Source: a bacterium
GTDB taxonomy: Bacteria; Armatimonadota; UBA5829
Length of the DNA stretch: 64,000 nucleotides
Direction of reading: 5' to 3'
Assembly (NCBI GenBank): GCA_021371935.1
Contig: JAJFVF010000002.1
Location: 372,001 to 436,000, forward strand
In this document: piece after piece, positions 53,213 to 61,171 of the stretch
Position numbering within the stretch: the stretch's first letter is position 1
Layout of the letters: each line of letters opens with the position of its first letter
Made by a program: the position numbers and the translations under genes
The notes under the pieces: model-generated
The model's database searches: none
What the model was told of the DNA's origin: nothing
The model's input: only the letters and a program-made list of their open reading frames with translations

Positions 53213-53244
53213 CGTCACTATGTCAAAATGTGAAAGGAGAAGAT

Positions 53245-53988
53245 ATGGATACAATCGAACGAGAAGCCAAGCTCTTTGAAGCCGGCGCATACCCGGACAG
53301 GGGGATTGAAATCACCGAAGAGGATCTCGACTCGCTGATTGAGGGAACCAGCAATGCACCCGTGCGGATTGAGCATACATCCACGCCGTTTGACGGCGCT
53401 ATCGGGATGCTCAAGTCTGTCTATCGCAAGGGAAAAGAGCTCTTCGGAAGGCTGTGCTTTACTAGCGCTGCATGGGAGCTTATCAAGGAGGCGAATGCGA
53501 AGCGGCTCTCCGTCGCAATAAAGAAGGACAAAAGCGCAATAGCCGAGGTTTCTCTTGTGCGTGAGCCGAGGATCGCAGACGCAGCAGTCTTCAGTGCGGA
53601 TGATACGGTTCAGATCAATGAGAGTGAGATTGAAGTAGATGCAGAATTCAGCTCTGATATTGATGATCCCGAGGTAGACAGGCTCAGGGCTGAGCTTGCA
53701 GATAAGAATGCACAGAGTGTTATTGACGATCTCAAGCGTTCCGGGAAGCTCACTCCAGCGTCTGAAGTATTTGCCAAGGCACTGCTCCGCTCTGAAGACT
53801 CAAATGTAATCACATTCGGCGGCTCGGTTACGCCTGTGAGCCAGGTTTTCAGATGGTTTCTGGAGTCTCAGCCCAAGGTGATCGAGTTTTCAGAAATTGC
53901 AACTGCTGAAGCTGATGTCGATGAGCCTGAGATATTCGCAAAGCTCGGGGTCACAAGTGGGCAGGTGGAAAAATATCGTGGGAGATAG
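53245..53988 (+). CDS. Phage protease/scaffold, Mu I-like
   Basis: 247 residues from the ATG at 53245 (AAGGAG five bases upstream). N-terminal 120 residues resemble the Mu-I type prohead protease ('VRIEHTSTPFDGAIGML', 'KRLSVAIKKDKSAIAEVSLV'); the remaining acidic, helical part looks like a scaffold. A catalytic triad cannot be assigned with certainty. It should help build the procapsid and is then processed. Confidence 0.72.
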   Translation: MDTIEREAKLFEAGAYPDRGIEITEEDLDSLIEGTSNAPVRIEHTSTPFDGAIGMLKSVYRKGKELFGRLCFTSAAWELIKEANAKRLSVAIKKDKSAIAEVSLVREPRIADAAVFSADDTVQINESEIEVDAEFSSDIDDPEVDRLRAELADKNAQSVIDDLKRSGKLTPASEVFAKALLRSEDSNVITFGGSVTPVSQVFRWFLESQPKVIEFSEIATAEADVDEPEIFAKLGVTSGQVEKYRGR

Positions 53989-54009
53989 TTGAGAGCAGAG
54001 GACAGAAAT

Positions 54010-54459
54010 CTAGCGCCTATTTCTAGTCCTAACGCCAATTCCAAGAATTATTGTCATCAATCCCGATATGACGGCAATGAATATCGCGAATCCGATCGAA
54101 CGCGGAGCAACTACTGCCGAAGCTATTGCATTCCAAACAAGCACAGAGGCAACTGCAACCAGCCAGGCAGCAGGAAGTAAACGTGGACAGAACCAGTATC
54201 CACCTATATATCCAACGCAGAATGAGATTAACATTGCTACCAGTATTAACTCAAGGAAATGTGTAATCAACAATACAAACGTCACACCAGTCAATAGAAG
54301 CCAAACAGTGGCTAGCTGTGCCAATGGATGTCCTGACCCAGTAAATTGTTGGGTAGATCTGAAGGTTGATGGGTTGTTTTGTCGAAGTGCTTCTCTGCAG
54401 TCAGCGCATGTATCGAACCCGTCTCGATATTCCGTCCCGCATTTGGGGCACCAGGGCAT
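54010..54459 (-). CDS. Zinc-ribbon membrane protein on the opposite strand
   Basis: 149 residues from the ATG at 54459 (GAGGAGG eight bases upstream). Begins with a zinc ribbon: 'MPWCPKCGTEYRDGFDTCADC' ends the pair of CxxC knuckles (Cys4, 7, 18, 21). About four membrane segments follow (55-140). It interrupts the plus-strand head genes in antisense, like a phage moron with its own expression. It has no phage-like relatives that I recognise; similar zinc-ribbon membrane proteins are chromosomal. Confidence 0.75.
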   Translation of the reverse strand: MPWCPKCGTEYRDGFDTCADCREALRQNNPSTFRSTQQFTGSGHPLAQLATVWLLLTGVTFVLLITHFLELILVAMLISFCVGYIGGYWFCPRLLPAAWLVAVASVLVWNAIASAVVAPRSIGFAIFIAVISGLMTIILGIGVRTRNRR

Positions 54460-54595
54460 ATCGCTCGCCTCCTCGCCATTGCCTAAAGTGATTGTATGAC
54501 GACGTCGCCTTAAGTATTGTTCGCGCACAAATCAGCAACACACCGACGCGTTGAGATGTGACGCGCCGACACAAGTATATCGAAAGGAGCATACC

Positions 54596-55012
54596 ATGAC
54601 AGCAACAACAACCGCAAGAGAAGCAAAGAGAAAGGACGGCGAGATCATATCCTACCCGATGGCAGCCGTCAAAATCCCAAAAGGAGCGCTGGTGAACATC
54701 AACGCAGCGGGTTATACCACCAATGCCACGGATACCTCCGGCGAGACATTCGCAGGCGTAGCATATGAGACTGTGGACAACTCAGCAGGAACTGCAGGAG
54801 CGCTCAATATCAGAGTCGAGACTGTAGGCACATTCGTATTTGTCGACGGCGGAGCCAATGGCGCTCAGACAGATGTCGGCGTCACATTCAAAATCGCCGA
54901 CAACCAGACAGTCACTGATGCTGCAACAAGCAACAATATTGTTGCCGGTGTCGCAGTCGAGTCAATCTCCACGACCAGCGTCAGGATCAGGATCGACCGT
55001 TACGCAAGCTAA
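54596..55012 (+). CDS. Capsid cement/decoration-like protein
   Basis: 138 residues from the ATG at 54596 (AAAGGAG upstream). Ala/Thr/Gly/Val-rich beta protein of the DUF2190 kind ('PKGALVNINAAGYTTNATD', 'FAGVAYETVDN'), lying directly before the major capsid gene, the usual place for head decoration proteins. The assignment is by composition and position. Confidence 0.65.
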   Translation: MTATTTAREAKRKDGEIISYPMAAVKIPKGALVNINAAGYTTNATDTSGETFAGVAYETVDNSAGTAGALNIRVETVGTFVFVDGGANGAQTDVGVTFKIADNQTVTDAATSNNIVAGVAVESISTTSVRIRIDRYAS

Positions 55013-55128
55013 GCACTGTTTTGTGTTATGAGTTTAAGTTTTGTGTTCCTTGTAAATGCCACGCCATTCCGGCATTCAACACTCAATAGTAAACTGCAAC
55101 TGTAACTTATATTTGAAAGGAGCTAAAA

Positions 55129-56025
55129 ATGCCGCTTACAAAATCAGATATGCCCAACCTGCTCGAGGACGGGCTGAAAACAGTATTCTTTGAAGCGATG
55201 GATGCAACGATCGGCAACTATGAGCGCATCGCGACCATAGTTCCGTCTGAATCCGACGAGGAGGCTTACCCCTGGCTGGGAGCAGTGCCGAATATGCGCG
55301 AGTTCAAGGATGAGAGGATGCCCTTGGGCTTGCTGGAGCACAGCTATTCAATCAAGAATAAGACCTGGGAGTCTTCAATAGCCGTCGAGCGTGAGGCTAT
55401 CGAGGACGACAAATTCGGTCAGATCAGGCTGCGTGTGCAGTCACTTGCCCGCGAGGCCAAGCGCCATGTCGACGAGCTGGTCTTCACCCTTCTGAAGAAC
55501 GGTTTCGCGACCACTTGCTATGACGGTCAGTATTTCTTCGATACGGATCACTCCGAAGGTGAGAGCGGCACGCAGTCAAACAAGGGCACTACTGCCCTTG
55601 ACGCATCCGCGCTTCAGGCAGCGATCACGGCAATGATGAAATACAAAGACGACCGCGGCAAGTTCCTCGGTATAGTACCTGACCTGCTCGTAGTGCCGCC
55701 GGATCTGCAGTGGACAGCTATGGAACTGCTGGAATCGACCTACTGGCCGACCGACAACACCAAGCAGGCATCAAACGTACTTAAGGGCAAACTCGACCTG
55801 CTGGTGTCGCCATATTTGACGGACACAAATGACTGGTTTGTCCTCTCTACCAAGGGAATTGTAAAACCTGTGATCCTGCAGTCAAGAATGCCCATAGAGT
55901 TCGCGGCGCTTGAAGCCGACTCAGAGAGCGGCTTTATGCGCGACCAGTATATCTATGGTGTTCGTGCCCGCTACAATGCAGGTTATGGACTCTGGCAGAT
56001 GGCCTATGGAAGTCAAGTCTCTTGA
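55129..56025 (+). CDS. Major capsid protein, Mu gpT-like
   Basis: 298 residues. Matches the Mu-like major head subunit family: 'TVFFEAMDATIGNYERIATIV', 'YPWLGAVPNMREF', 'EREAIEDDKFG', and 'YGVRARYNAGYGLWQMAYGS' at the end. HK97-type fold expected. Complete, with a clear AAAGGAG. The length agrees with Mu gpT (about 305). Confidence 0.9.
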   Translation: MPLTKSDMPNLLEDGLKTVFFEAMDATIGNYERIATIVPSESDEEAYPWLGAVPNMREFKDERMPLGLLEHSYSIKNKTWESSIAVEREAIEDDKFGQIRLRVQSLAREAKRHVDELVFTLLKNGFATTCYDGQYFFDTDHSEGESGTQSNKGTTALDASALQAAITAMMKYKDDRGKFLGIVPDLLVVPPDLQWTAMELLESTYWPTDNTKQASNVLKGKLDLLVSPYLTDTNDWFVLSTKGIVKPVILQSRMPIEFAALEADSESGFMRDQYIYGVRARYNAGYGLWQMAYGSQVS

Positions 56026-56068
56026 TCTAGTATTGAGTATTTGAGATTGAGTATTTGGTGAGATATTG

Positions 56069-56100
56069 TGCCTCCGGGCAAAAAGCCTGGAGGCATTTTT
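56069..56100 (+). terminator. Intrinsic terminator after the capsid gene
   Basis: 11-base arms (56069-56079 with 56085-56095, one wobble), A5 loop and five T. The ribosome binding site of the next gene begins right after it. Confidence 0.88.
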
Positions 56101-56109
56101 GGAGGTGAT

Positions 56110-56559
56110 ATGAGAATGATAACGGCTTTGAATGAAGACACGAATCTCGTGCAGGATGTTACCACCACCGGAGATGGCCGACTACGAGTTGAGGTCACTT
56201 CCAGGTATGCGGGCATGAGATCGCTGGTGGATGGCAATGAAGGTGGAAACGGCTATACGATCGCAGCTGGTGCATATACCACGCCGGTCGTCATTACAGA
56301 TTTGGCATGGACTAGATATGCTCTGTATTTCTATAAATCCAACTCCACAGGCACGTTGTATTTGTCACGCATAGACGACGAGGGAAATGTGTCTGAGGTT
56401 GAAGGGACAATCAGCAATGTGTTCTCCGTTGCCAGCGGTTACTGGCGCGACATGCTTACCACCAGTCCAATATTATGCAGCGAGTCAATTCAACTAAGGA
56501 TAAAGAACACAGGCTCATCCGCAGGTGACTATTGGCTCAAAATTGCGTTCTTTGGATAG
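56110..56559 (+). CDS. Uncharacterised phage-module protein, possibly virion
   Basis: 149 residues from the ATG at 56110 (GGAGG just upstream, behind the terminator); ORF starts further upstream lie inside the hairpin. Beta-rich with 'TTGDGRLRVEV' near the start and 'IRLRIKNTGSSAGDYWLKI'-like end. I do not recognise it; its place after the capsid suggests a head fiber or decoration protein. Confidence 0.6.
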   Translation: MRMITALNEDTNLVQDVTTTGDGRLRVEVTSRYAGMRSLVDGNEGGNGYTIAAGAYTTPVVITDLAWTRYALYFYKSNSTGTLYLSRIDDEGNVSEVEGTISNVFSVASGYWRDMLTTSPILCSESIQLRIKNTGSSAGDYWLKIAFFG

Positions 56560-56573
56560 ACAGGAGGATTTGA

Positions 56574-56795
56574 ATGGAACAGTTGATTTCTAATCTTGCA
56601 AATGCCGGTCTGATATCTGGAAACACTATTGTGCTTGACCAATACCAGCGCGTGGATATTACCGATTTTGAAACATTATTCGGGTCAACAGATGGCAGCT
56701 ACGCCGAGCTATGTGAAGCCGATGACAACGGTGATGGCACAACCAAAGGATATAAGCGGTTCTTCGACGCATGGCATGCATCTGGGATATTGTAA
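56574..56795 (+). CDS. Small uncharacterised protein
   Basis: 73 residues, AGGAGG upstream, 14 bases after the previous stop. Acidic, with an Asp-rich 'EADDNGDGT' stretch that resembles a calcium-binding loop. No family recognised. Confidence 0.6.
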   Translation: MEQLISNLANAGLISGNTIVLDQYQRVDITDFETLFGSTDGSYAELCEADDNGDGTTKGYKRFFDAWHASGIL

Positions 56796-56884
56796 AACAA
56801 ATCAGCCTGCAATAGACCGAGCGGTGACTGGTATGACACAGCGCTCTCCACTCTCCGCTCTCAGCAACCAAAGGAGGGCCACCC

Positions 56885-57310
56885 ATGGCTATTACAATAA
56901 CTGCTGCAGATGTCAAGCGCAAGGCCATGATCGACTCGAGCACCTACGATACTTCCATCACCTCACTTATCACGGAGATGCAGTCTGCGCTGCAGTATTC
57001 CATAGCAGATGTCTATCTTAACGATACTAACGCCAACCTTCAGGCCACTCTTAAGCTGGGAATGCTCGAAATCATTACAGGTGAATTTATCGAGCAGCTT
57101 GGCAGGGAAGCGGGCGCGTCTGAAGATTTTTCAGCGGGAGGTGTGACGATAGGCTCACCGTCTCTGCGTGGGGTAGACCTGATAGAGCAGGGAGCTTCGC
57201 GACTGGCTCCTTATCTGAAAAGCATGCTGCCGATGATGTCTGAGAGCACTTTCGACTCCACGACCATCGATACCGACACCTGCTTTTCAAATGACGAGGA
57301 GGTGTGGTAG
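56885..57310 (+). CDS. Head-tail connector/adaptor-like protein
   Basis: 141 residues, AAAGGAGG upstream. Helical N-terminal part ('MAITITAADVKRKAMIDSS', 'ITSLITEMQSALQYSI') resembles phage gp6/Gp7-type head-completion adaptors, which bind below the portal. Position before 57311 is the standard place. It is inferred from fold pattern and order. Confidence 0.6.
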   Translation: MAITITAADVKRKAMIDSSTYDTSITSLITEMQSALQYSIADVYLNDTNANLQATLKLGMLEIITGEFIEQLGREAGASEDFSAGGVTIGSPSLRGVDLIEQGASRLAPYLKSMLPMMSESTFDSTTIDTDTCFSNDEEVW

Positions 57311-57622
57311 ATGTCTTTTCTGGACCGTGTAAAGAAGAAACTGGCCAAATACGGTGAGTCATTTACCGTTACCGGAGGGACATACCAGGGCATCTTCCGC
57401 ATGCTCAGCTCATCCACTATGAACACATATCTCGACGACATTGAGGTATTGGGCGTCGGACATCCGGGACTGCTTCTGATAACTCAGGGAGATGCAGATA
57501 TCAACGTTGATGACACACTCACTCGCGATGGACGCTCCTATACGGTCGCACGAATTTCCCAGCATCGTATCGGAGATGTTTGCGTGGTAAAGCTGGCGAT
57601 TCTTGTGCATTGGGGTGAGTGA
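57311..57622 (+). CDS. Head-closure (stopper)-like protein
   Basis: 103 residues starting at the base right after the previous stop codon. Small beta protein with 'SFTVTGGTYQGIFR', as in SPP1 gp16-like stoppers. These close the portal before the tail is attached. No tail genes follow in the module. Confidence 0.55.
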   Translation: MSFLDRVKKKLAKYGESFTVTGGTYQGIFRMLSSSTMNTYLDDIEVLGVGHPGLLLITQGDADINVDDTLTRDGRSYTVARISQHRIGDVCVVKLAILVHWGE

Positions 57623-57626
57623 TCAT

Positions 57627-57908
57627 ATGACTGCAAACGAGAGACTCAAACAACTATCACAGATGTCAGACCATGAACTGCTTATGATAGCGACAAATGA
57701 CATCGCTCACATAAAAGACGAAATCTCCCAGATCGCACGAGGTGAAACAGCGCACTGTGCCGCGGAACATGCCCGTGTCGAATGCGCCGAACAGCAGATA
57801 GAAAAACTCTGGAAGAGCCGTGCCTCGGCAATCAGTCTGAACCTGCTCTGGAGCATATCAGTAACTGTCTACGGCGCTCTAATCTTATACTTGGTCACCC
57901 GGTTTTAA
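57627..57908 (+). CDS. XhlA-like lysis or holin accessory protein
   Basis: 93 residues from the ATG at 57627. A charged helical coiled-coil region (about 10-60) is followed by a single membrane segment near the C-terminus ('AISLNLLWSISVTVYGALIL'), the arrangement of the haemolysin XhlA family that helps holins. It precedes a second holin-like gene and an endolysin. The weak ribosome binding site overlaps the upstream gene's end. Confidence 0.65.
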   Translation: MTANERLKQLSQMSDHELLMIATNDIAHIKDEISQIARGETAHCAAEHARVECAEQQIEKLWKSRASAISLNLLWSISVTVYGALILYLVTRF

Positions 57909-57916
57909 TTTGTGAT

Positions 57917-57947
57917 GCCCGCCTTTATCGAAAGGCGGGCTTTCTTG
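57917..57947 (+). terminator. Intrinsic terminator before the holin gene
   Basis: Perfect 10-bp stem (57917-57926 with 57931-57940), ATCG loop and TTTCTT. Confidence 0.85.
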
Positions 57948-57962
57948 TTACAGGAGGACAAT

Positions 57963-58271
57963 ATGGACTCACAGATACTCCACATCATTATCAGTTCACT
58001 GGGCTATCTTGTGCCCTTGGTCGTTGCTTATCTGCTTAAATCACCGCTCGGGACTTATATTCCCACGGCAGTAGCAGAGGTACTCGAAAAACTCGATGCA
58101 AACTCTATACGTGAGCTATATGATGCAGTCGATACTGCTGCCGAGCGCCGCGAAACGGCAATCAACGCGATTATGACTATCAGCGCAAAATATGGTGTGG
58201 CCGTGAGCAGCAAGACTGCTGCGGCTGTTGTTGATTACATCACCGCACGCATCAGGAAACTTGCCAAATAG
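57963..58271 (+). CDS. Holin-like membrane protein
   Basis: 102 residues from the ATG at 57963 (AGGAGG five bases upstream). N-terminal membrane segment (about 5-28), then helical region 'ELYDAVDTAAERRETAINAI'. Looks like the LLH-type phage holin family. It would open the membrane for the endolysin encoded 200 bases downstream. Confidence 0.65.
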   Translation: MDSQILHIIISSLGYLVPLVVAYLLKSPLGTYIPTAVAEVLEKLDANSIRELYDAVDTAAERRETAINAIMTISAKYGVAVSSKTAAAVVDYITARIRKLAK

Positions 58272-58281
58272 GAGGAACTCG

Positions 58282-58470
58282 ATGATGGTCAAGTGCCCGG
58301 TTTGTAAAGTCGAACTCTCTGGCGATGGCAAGGTACTATATATGCTCAGCGGTGCCAAACCAATCGAGGGCTATACCCTCTTTCACAATGGCGAAACATA
58401 TCGCCTCTGCTCAAAAGAATGCCGTGATGCCTTTGAGGCAGAGCCTGAAAAATATACAGGCGGAGGTTAA
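58282..58470 (+). CDS. Small YHS-like zinc-binding protein
   Basis: 62 residues from the ATG at 58282 (GGAGG six bases upstream). Motifs 'CPVCKVEL' and 'YRLCSKECRDAFEAEPEKY' are the Cys pairs of YHS/TRASH metal-binding domains. It is wedged between a holin and an endolysin, which is unusual. Confidence 0.8.
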   Translation: MMVKCPVCKVELSGDGKVLYMLSGAKPIEGYTLFHNGETYRLCSKECRDAFEAEPEKYTGGG

Positions 58471-58472
58471 TT

Positions 58473-59048
58473 TTGGGAAAAAGTTCTGTAATAAAAATAG
58501 CACTCGATGCAGGGCATGGCTGCCGTGGGAAGTCATCACACACCGGTGCGGCTGCAAATGGCCTGATTGAGGACGAGATAGTGCTTGATTTTGTCAAAAG
58601 GATCGGCCACCACATAAGGCTTGCTGGATATCACACACTCTATACCCGTTCGGATGATACAATGACGGCTCTGTCGGCACGCGGAAAGATGGCGGTCGCA
58701 GGCAAGTGTGACCTCTTTCTTTCGATCCACTGCAATGCCGGTCCATCCAGCGCGCAGGGAGTTGAGGCCTTTGTAGCCGAAGCAGATACACGCAGTGCTG
58801 AAATAGCAATGGACCTGGTCACCTGCGTGGTTGGAAAAGGAATGGCCAATCGTGGTGTGAAGTGGGACTCGCAGAGTCAGCATACCAAACTTAGAGTGCT
58901 CAGAGATACATATAAGCACATGCCCGCCGTGCTCCTCGAGATCGGCTTCCTGACGAATGTCAGCGATTCCGCACATCTGAAAGACAAATTCTTCCGAGAA
59001 GCTGTTTCGATTGAGATTGCTAAAGCATGCATACAGTGCATCAAATAA
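58473..59048 (+). CDS. N-acetylmuramoyl-L-alanine amidase (endolysin, Amidase_3)
   Basis: 191 residues, TTG start with GGAGG six bases upstream. Amidase_3 zinc residues can be placed: His15 (DAGHG), Glu33 (LIEDE), His86 (SIHCNAG) and catalytic Glu156 (LLEIGFL). No signal peptide, in keeping with holin-dependent release. It cleaves peptide stems from peptidoglycan. Last gene of the module. Confidence 0.92.
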   Translation: MGKSSVIKIALDAGHGCRGKSSHTGAAANGLIEDEIVLDFVKRIGHHIRLAGYHTLYTRSDDTMTALSARGKMAVAGKCDLFLSIHCNAGPSSAQGVEAFVAEADTRSAEIAMDLVTCVVGKGMANRGVKWDSQSQHTKLRVLRDTYKHMPAVLLEIGFLTNVSDSAHLKDKFFREAVSIEIAKACIQCIK

Positions 59049-59051
59049 AAG

Positions 59052-59075
59052 TGAGGCCGTCGCAAGACGGCCTCA
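59052..59075. terminator. Bidirectional terminator
   Basis: Perfect 10-bp stem (59052-59061 with 59066-59075), GCAA tetraloop; T-rich on both exits. Ends the endolysin gene and the accDA operon. Confidence 0.85.
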
Positions 59076-59082
59076 TCTTGAT

Positions 59083-60060
59083 TTATTGTTCGGATGGTTC
59101 CTTAAAGGAACCCATGCTTTTGAATTTCTTGTAACGCTCATCCAAAAGCTTTGGTGTTTTTACTTTTTCGAGCTGGTCCAGATGCTTGATAAGCGCAGTC
59201 TTTATATTCCGTGCGGCAATATCCACATTCCTGTGAGCGCCACCCGGCGGCTCAGCGATTATCTCGTCTATTACACCAAGTCTCAAAGCATCGCGGCTGG
59301 TTACCTTCAGGGCTTCAGCCATTTCTCTATGCTTTGTCGGGTCACGCCAGAGGATAGCCGCGCAGCTTTCAGGTGGTATTACAGAGTAGACTGCATGTTC
59401 GAGCATCAAAACACGGTCGGCAACTGCAATACCCAATGCGCCTCCACTGCCGCCTTCACCTATGACAACAGAAATTACTGGCGTCTCCAGAGTCGACATC
59501 TCCATCAGATTGCGGGCAATCGCCTCGCTTATACCCCGCTCTTCCGAGCCGACACTGCAGTCTGCGGCGGGTGTATCCACAAGGCAGATAACCGGCCTTT
59601 TGAATTTTTCTGCCATCTTCATCAGCCTGAGTGCTTTTCTATATCCCTCGGGCTTGGCGCTGCCGAAGTTGCGATACTGACGGTCCTTAAGATCGCGACC
59701 TTTCTGTTGGCCGACAAACATGATCTGCCTGCCGTCGAGCGTGGCGATACCCCCCACCATTGCATGGTCGTCCGCAAAGAGTCTGTCGCCCGAAAGCTCT
59801 GTATAATCATCGAACATCACCCTGACGTAGTCGAGCGTATATGGCCGCTTCGGGTGACGCGCCAGCAATACTCTATCCCACGTACTTAAGTTTGCAAATA
59901 TCTCAGCCAAGAGTCTGTCACGGTCTTTTTCAAGAGTTGCGATATCGTCAGAGCGGTCTTCACCGCGTTCCATGGTGAGCCTTTTAATCTCAGTGATCTG
60001 GTTGTCGAGTTCTGCAATAGGTTTTTCAAAATCAAGCACATTCCATTCGCTAGGCGGCAT
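59083..60060 (-). CDS. accA: Acetyl-CoA carboxylase carboxyltransferase, alpha subunit
   Basis: 325 residues, the usual length. It starts 'MPPSEWNVLDFEKPIAELD' and has the crotonase-fold core with 'GEGGSGGALGIAVADRV' and 'LEHAVYSVIPPESCAAILW'. With AccD it transfers the carboxyl group from biotin to acetyl-CoA, making malonyl-CoA for fatty acids. It overlaps accD by 11 bases. No biotin carrier or carboxylase gene is in the window. Confidence 0.95.
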   Translation of the reverse strand: MPPSEWNVLDFEKPIAELDNQITEIKRLTMERGEDRSDDIATLEKDRDRLLAEIFANLSTWDRVLLARHPKRPYTLDYVRVMFDDYTELSGDRLFADDHAMVGGIATLDGRQIMFVGQQKGRDLKDRQYRNFGSAKPEGYRKALRLMKMAEKFKRPVICLVDTPAADCSVGSEERGISEAIARNLMEMSTLETPVISVVIGEGGSGGALGIAVADRVLMLEHAVYSVIPPESCAAILWRDPTKHREMAEALKVTSRDALRLGVIDEIIAEPPGGAHRNVDIAARNIKTALIKHLDQLEKVKTPKLLDERYKKFKSMGSFKEPSEQ

Positions 60061-60919
60061 CTTCCTTCTCCTTACAGCCGCAGAACTGCAGCACCTTTAT
60101 GAGTGTGGACTTGAGTTCTCTGCGCGACACAATCCTGTCGATCATGCCGTGTTCGAGCTGGAACTCTGATGTCTGGAAGTTGTCCGGTCGATGGATGACA
60201 CCGGCCTGCTGGGCAACTCTGGCACCTGCGAAACCTACCAATGCTCCAGGCTCGGCGAATATAAAGTCGCCTATTGATGCATAACTGGCATGCACACCTG
60301 CAGTAGTCGGGTCTGTGAAGACGACTATGTACGGCAGGCCGGCCTTGCTCAGTCGTGCGCATGCCGCAGCAGTTTTGGCCATCTGCATTAGTGAAAGAAT
60401 ACCTTCCTGCATCCTTGCGCCGCCTGATGTGGTAAACTGGATCACAGGCAGCTTATTCTCTATGGCATGCTCAATAACCCGCACTACCTTTTCACCGACA
60501 ACACTGCCCATGCTTCCGCACATAAACCTGCAGTCCGCCACACCGAGCGCCACTTCGATTCTGTTTATCTCGCCGGTTCCTGTCACTATAGCCTCGCTGA
60601 GGCCGGACATCATTCTGCCTTTGGCGATCTTGGTCTCATACTCGGGGAAATCCAGTGGATTGACAGCCGTAAGGCCTGCATCCATCTCGACAAACGTCCC
60701 ATCATCTATCGTAATCTCGATGCGTTCCAGGGCTCCGAGTTTGTAGTGATATCCACACTTGCTGCAGACGCGCAGATTTTTTTCCAGTTCCTTATTGAAC
60801 AGTATTTCGCTGCACTTCGGGCATTTTGTCCACAGTCCATCGGGCAGCGCATCCACGCTCTTTCGAGCAGTTTTACGTGCAGCCTTGTCCTTTAGTCCAA
60901 ACCATGGTCCAGGCGTCAT
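60050..60919 (-). CDS. accD: Acetyl-CoA carboxylase carboxyltransferase, beta subunit
   Basis: 289 residues from the ATG at 60919. ATGs at 60964 and 60985 lie inside a double-hairpin repeat (60943-61013) and would add 15 or 22 residues foreign to the family; the choice is not certain, as the GGAGG for 60919 is 11 bases away. A zinc ribbon (Cys33, 36, 52, 55) precedes the crotonase-fold domain ('CGSMGSVVGEKVVRVIEHA', 'SGGARMQEGI'). Partner of AccA, encoded next. The leader holds an attenuator-like hairpin and the repeat. Confidence 0.93.
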   Translation of the reverse strand: MTPGPWFGLKDKAARKTARKSVDALPDGLWTKCPKCSEILFNKELEKNLRVCSKCGYHYKLGALERIEITIDDGTFVEMDAGLTAVNPLDFPEYETKIAKGRMMSGLSEAIVTGTGEINRIEVALGVADCRFMCGSMGSVVGEKVVRVIEHAIENKLPVIQFTTSGGARMQEGILSLMQMAKTAAACARLSKAGLPYIVVFTDPTTAGVHASYASIGDFIFAEPGALVGFAGARVAQQAGVIHRPDNFQTSEFQLEHGMIDRIVSRRELKSTLIKVLQFCGCKEKEDAA

Positions 60920-60942
60920 ATCCTGCAACACCTCCCACTTAG

Positions 60943-61013
60943 TCCGTATATGCGGTAAACGCATAATACGGGTCTCCGAGAGCATTATTCATGTTCCTCG
61001 TGAATAATGCGGG
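60943..61013. repeat. Double-hairpin repeat, copy 1
   Basis: About 71 bp: a degenerate hairpin (60943-60974), a central TCTCCGAGA palindrome, and a 12-bp hairpin (60982-60993 with 60999-61010, one wobble). It matches copy 2 at 61578-61649 base for base over most of its length. It lies in the 5' region of accD. Confidence 0.85.
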
Positions 61014-61018
61014 TTAGG

Positions 61019-61051
61019 TAAAAGAAACCGGAGTTACTCTCCAATCTCCGG
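61019..61051 (-). terminator. Leader terminator of accDA (possible attenuator)
   Basis: On the minus strand CCGGAG (61051-61046) pairs with CTCCGG (61033-61028) and is followed by TTTCTTTT. It lies downstream of the -10 box at 61087-61092 and upstream of accD, with no other minus-strand gene it could serve. Confidence 0.6.
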
Positions 61052-61086
61052 CATCCTAAACCCAACACCTAATACCTATTTGATCT

Positions 61087-61095
61087 ATTATAACA
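61087..61095 (-). promoter_or_regulatory. Extended -10 promoter for accDA
   Basis: Minus-strand TG-T-TATAAT, an extended -10 box with perfect TATAAT; no good -35 is seen. Confidence 0.5.
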
Positions 61096-61171
61096 GATTG
61101 TCGGGTTTTCGCCGAATCAGGTGGGTAAACTTCACATGAGAACTGGTTAATCTCTTTTAGGAAGTGCTTCA

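Noticed and set aside
57603-57908. Longer start for the XhlA-like gene
   Set aside because: It runs into the coding end of 57311-57622 without a ribosome binding site; the ATG at 57627 is preferred.
48597-59075. Complete Mu-like prophage
   Set aside because: Portal and capsid are Mu-like, but transposase, Mu B, tail, baseplate and fiber genes and terminal repeats are missing.
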